From contig NZ_CP151979.1 in the NCBI RefSeq assembly GCF_038593265.1, positions 2,673,001-2,737,000 on the forward strand: a DNA stretch of 64,000 nt. Reading direction: 5' to 3'. This document shows positions 61,548 to 64,000 of this stretch, one piece after another. A program made the translations under genes and the position numbers. The DNA is from Ureibacillus sp. FSL W7-1570 (GTDB taxonomy: Bacteria; Bacillota; Bacilli; Bacillales_A; Planococcaceae). The notes under the pieces were generated by a model. The model was not told where the DNA came from, did no database searches, and saw only the letters and a list, made by a program, of their open reading frames with translations. How positions within the stretch are numbered: position 1 is the first letter of the stretch; each line of letters opens with the position of its first letter.

Positions 61548-62468
61548 TTGAAAAGTGCTTTTCTCTTTCCAGGGCAAGGTTCTCAATATGAAGGAATGCT
61601 CTATGATTTACCTGAAGATCCAGCCGTAAAAGAAATTTTAGAAGAAAGCGAAGAAATATTAAATATTTCCATTGATTCATTGCATACGAAAGAAGCTCTC
61701 TCTTCAACCAAGGCGGTGCAACAATGTTTATTAATTGCTTCTGTCAGTGCCTTGAAAGTGTTTGAAAAAAATGGGCTAATCCCTCATTTTGTTGCGGGCC
61801 ATTCCGTAGGTGCATTTGGAGCAGCTGTAGCTTCCGGCGTTATTTCATTTGAAACGGCATTAAAGTTAGTCACCAAACGAGGAGAACTCATGGAAAAAGC
61901 CTATGATTTGGGGTACGGAATGGCTGTCGTATTAGGATTAGATGAATATAAACTATCCGAAATCGTTAACGAGTTATTCGATGAAAAAGAACCGGTATAT
62001 GTCTCTAACCGAAATGCGCCAACTCAAATAACCCTGTCAGGCTCCATCAAAGGTTTAGAACGAGTCATCGAATATGTGAAAGCCAATGGCGCTACATCAG
62101 CTCATCTGCTAAATGTATCGACTCCTTCTCATTGTCCGTTGTTTCAACAGGTAAGTGAAGAGCTAATGAAGGAATTGGATCATTGCGACCTGAAAAATCC
62201 GAAAATTCCGATTTCAAGCAACATCAATTCAAGATTACTAACGACGGCTGATGCGGTAAAAGAAGACTTAGCAAAAAGTATTTGTTATCCGGTTCGATGG
62301 TATGATGCCGTCAACTTGCTATATGAGATGGGAGCAAAATGTTTGATCGAAATGCCGCCGGGGAATGTTTTATCGAAGTTGGCCCAACAAGCATTTCCTC
62401 CCGTTCAAACGCTGTCTGTCTCAATGAATGGAATAGATGATTGTTTATATGTCATGTCAAATCAATAA
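61548..62468 (+). CDS. mdcH: malonyl transacylase of malonate decarboxylase
   Basis: Acyltransferase-fold protein of 306 residues with FPGQGSQYEGM, nucleophile elbow AGHSVGAFGAA and FPIS-like late segments PISSNINSRLL. MdcH charges the decarboxylase's acyl carrier protein with malonate from malonyl-CoA. It resembles FabD, but position between a malonate regulator and mdcA supports MdcH. TTG start has GAGGAGG. mdcA follows 14 bases later. Confidence 0.86.
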   Translation: MKSAFLFPGQGSQYEGMLYDLPEDPAVKEILEESEEILNISIDSLHTKEALSSTKAVQQCLLIASVSALKVFEKNGLIPHFVAGHSVGAFGAAVASGVISFETALKLVTKRGELMEKAYDLGYGMAVVLGLDEYKLSEIVNELFDEKEPVYVSNRNAPTQITLSGSIKGLERVIEYVKANGATSAHLLNVSTPSHCPLFQQVSEELMKELDHCDLKNPKIPISSNINSRLLTTADAVKEDLAKSICYPVRWYDAVNLLYEMGAKCLIEMPPGNVLSKLAQQAFPPVQTLSVSMNGIDDCLYVMSNQ

Positions 62469-62482
62469 AGGGGTGTTCATAA

Positions 62483-64000
62483 ATGGTGATTTCAAGTGTG
62501 GAAATGGAAAGGAAATCTTGGACTACAAGAGTCGAAGCGAAAAAGAAAACGATCGAAAGTGTCCAAGGTCTTGTTGACGGAGTGATTATTCCGACCGAGC
62601 GCATAGTAGAAGTTTTGGAGCGCTTAATCAAACCTGGCGATCGGGTGGTACTGGAAGGGAATAACCAAAAGCAAGCTTCGTTTTTATCTAAATCTTTAGT
62701 GCAAGTGGATCCGAAAAAAGTTCACGATTTGCACATGATTATTTCAAGCATTTCAAGACCGGAACATTTAGATATATTTGAATATGGAATTGCCAGAAAA
62801 ATAGATTTTTCTTATGCGGGTCCACAAAGTCTCCGCATCGCTCAAATGATAGAAGACGGAAAAATAGAATTAGGCGACTTGCATACGTATATCGAGCTGT
62901 ATGGGCGATTGTTTGTAGACTTAATTCCGCAAGTGGCCCTCGTTGCGGCAGATAAGGCGGATCCATACGGAAATCTTTATACCGGCCCAAATACAGAAGA
63001 AACGCCGACATTGGTAGAGGCTACTGCGTTCCGAGACGGCATTGTCATTGTGCAAGTAAACGAAATTGTCGATGAGCTGCCTCGTGTTGATATTCCAAGT
63101 TCATGGGTGGATTTTGTGGTTGTGGCAGATGAGCCATATGAGCTGGAACCGTTATTTACGAGAGACCCGAGACACATTACAGATATTCAAATTTTACAAG
63201 CAATGATGATTATTCGCGGCATTTACGAAAAGCATGGGGTTAAATCGTTAAACCATGGTATCGGCTTTAATACAGCCGCTGTGGAATTGCTGTTGCCAAC
63301 GTACGGTGAATCATTAGGGTTAAAAGGAAAAATCTGTACAAACTGGGTTTTGAATCCCCACCCAACACTGATTCCAGCAATTGAGTCTGGATGGGTAGAG
63401 AGCGTCTATTGTTTCGGCGGCGAGTTAGGGATGGAAAAGTATATTGAAGCAAGAAGAGACATTTTCTTCACAGGAAAAGATGGCAGTCTTCGCTCAAACC
63501 GAACTTTAGCCCAACTAGCTGGCCAATATGCAGTGGATTTATTTATTGGCTCCACTTTGCAAATGGATGCTTTAGGAAATTCATCCACTGTAACGAGAGG
63601 GCGAGTGGCCGGCTATGGTGGAGCACCGAATATGGGGCATAACCCTGGTGGACGAAGACACGCAACAGATGCTTGGTATAATCTCAAAACTTCTGATGAT
63701 CCGCTGGCAAGAGGCAAAAAGTTAGTCGTGCAAGTGGCTGAAACATTTCAAGAAGCAAACAAGCCAGTATTTGTTGAATCTCTTGATGCTATTCATGTTA
63801 AAGATCAGGCAAAGCTACGAGTGGCGCCAGTGATGATTTATGGAGAAGACGTAACACATATTGTGACGGAGGAAGGAATTGCTTACCTTTACAAATCAGA
63901 TAGTATGGCTGAAAGACGAGAAATGATTGCGGCGATTGCAGGGGTAACACCGATTGGTATGGAGCATAATCCGAAATCAACTGAAAAATTGCGAGAGAAA
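62483..64000 (+). CDS. mdcA: malonate decarboxylase alpha subunit (3' end outside window)
   Basis: Acetyl-S-ACP:malonate ACP-transferase, which swaps acetyl for malonyl on the carrier protein and releases acetate. The first 506 codons are present and open to the window edge. SWTTRVEAKKKTIESVQGLVDGVIIPTE, GPNTEETPTLVEATAFRDGIV and GRVAGYGGAPNMGHNPGGRRHAT are MdcA motifs. ATG at 62483 has AAAGGGG. The rest of the operon (carrier protein, beta and gamma subunits, prosthetic-group genes) should lie just downstream. Confidence 0.92.
   Translation, partial: MVISSVEMERKSWTTRVEAKKKTIESVQGLVDGVIIPTERIVEVLERLIKPGDRVVLEGNNQKQASFLSKSLVQVDPKKVHDLHMIISSISRPEHLDIFEYGIARKIDFSYAGPQSLRIAQMIEDGKIELGDLHTYIELYGRLFVDLIPQVALVAADKADPYGNLYTGPNTEETPTLVEATAFRDGIVIVQVNEIVDELPRVDIPSSWVDFVVVADEPYELEPLFTRDPRHITDIQILQAMMIIRGIYEKHGVKSLNHGIGFNTAAVELLLPTYGESLGLKGKICTNWVLNPHPTLIPAIESGWVESVYCFGGELGMEKYIEARRDIFFTGKDGSLRSNRTLAQLAGQYAVDLFIGSTLQMDALGNSSTVTRGRVAGYGGAPNMGHNPGGRRHATDAWYNLKTSDDPLARGKKLVVQVAETFQEANKPVFVESLDAIHVKDQAKLRVAPVMIYGEDVTHIVTEEGIAYLYKSDSMAERREMIAAIAGVTPIGMEHNPKSTEKLREK

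Overview
The window is a low-GC Firmicute chromosome segment, almost certainly of the order Bacillales. Strong AGGAGG-type ribosome binding sites, TTG/GTG starts, sigma-A style promoters, a CstR-type persulfide repressor, SLH-anchored surface protein, a ykkC/guanidine-I riboswitch, an IS1182 element and MenA all fit. The mix (malonate use, succinate CoA-transferase, SLH protein, GGCGGAT-type intergenic repeats) recalls Lysinibacillus/Ureibacillus-like Planococcaceae, but genus is a guess.

Layout. 0-9.3 kb: a PdaC-like deacetylase cut by the window edge, a split ThrE-type exporter, a PAS-GGDEF-EAL protein, a DMT permease and a heterodimeric ABC exporter. 9.5-16.6 kb: a GntR/ABC stress module with its palindromic operator, a two-domain GNAT, menA and a metNIQ operon. 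16.6-17.0 kb: a 103-bp-period intergenic repeat. 17-26.3 kb: aldo/keto reductase, membrane-anchored trypsin-like protease, CoA-disulfide reductase with rhodanese, a guanidine riboswitch driving an SMR pair, ThpR, and a large SLH/TSP3/lipase-like surface protein.

26.4-33.6 kb is the accessory core. Two ORF-less group II introns, each directly behind a terminator hairpin and in the same orientation, flank a 5.9-kb block holding cstR, two rhodaneses, an intact IS1182-family element, a small membrane protein and cadC-cadA. CstR-type operators (ATACC-N6-GGTAT) occur at the coenzyme A disulfide reductase gene, cstR and the rhodanese pair, so these form one inferred sulfide/persulfide regulon. The cad genes carry two CadC-like operators.

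33.6-50 kb is ordinary chromosome with signs of decay: a broken small membrane gene, a frameshifted GyrI-like gene, a frameshifted ChrA-type subunit next to a YwrD-like gamma-glutamyltransferase, a catalytically degenerate Rpn-like protein, and an amidase-domain gene whose only well-placed start is AUA. It also holds DMT permeases, a FN3K-like kinase, MmsA and an ECF S component. 50-59 kb: diguanylate cyclase, HTH/membrane pair, Nudix enzymes, tRNA-Ala(GGC), succinate CoA-transferase, TPR, DinB/YfiT, HD-GYP and PadR-DUF2812. 59.5-64 kb: malonate module with divergent madM-madL and regulator-mdcH-mdcA, sharing two CAGTCGACTG operators; mdcA runs off the window.

I see no CRISPR array, prophage or anti-phage island. 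The most rewarding novelties are the intron pair, the CstR regulon architecture, the AUA start, a roughly 75-nt sRNA candidate at 47.05 kb and the 103-bp repeat.
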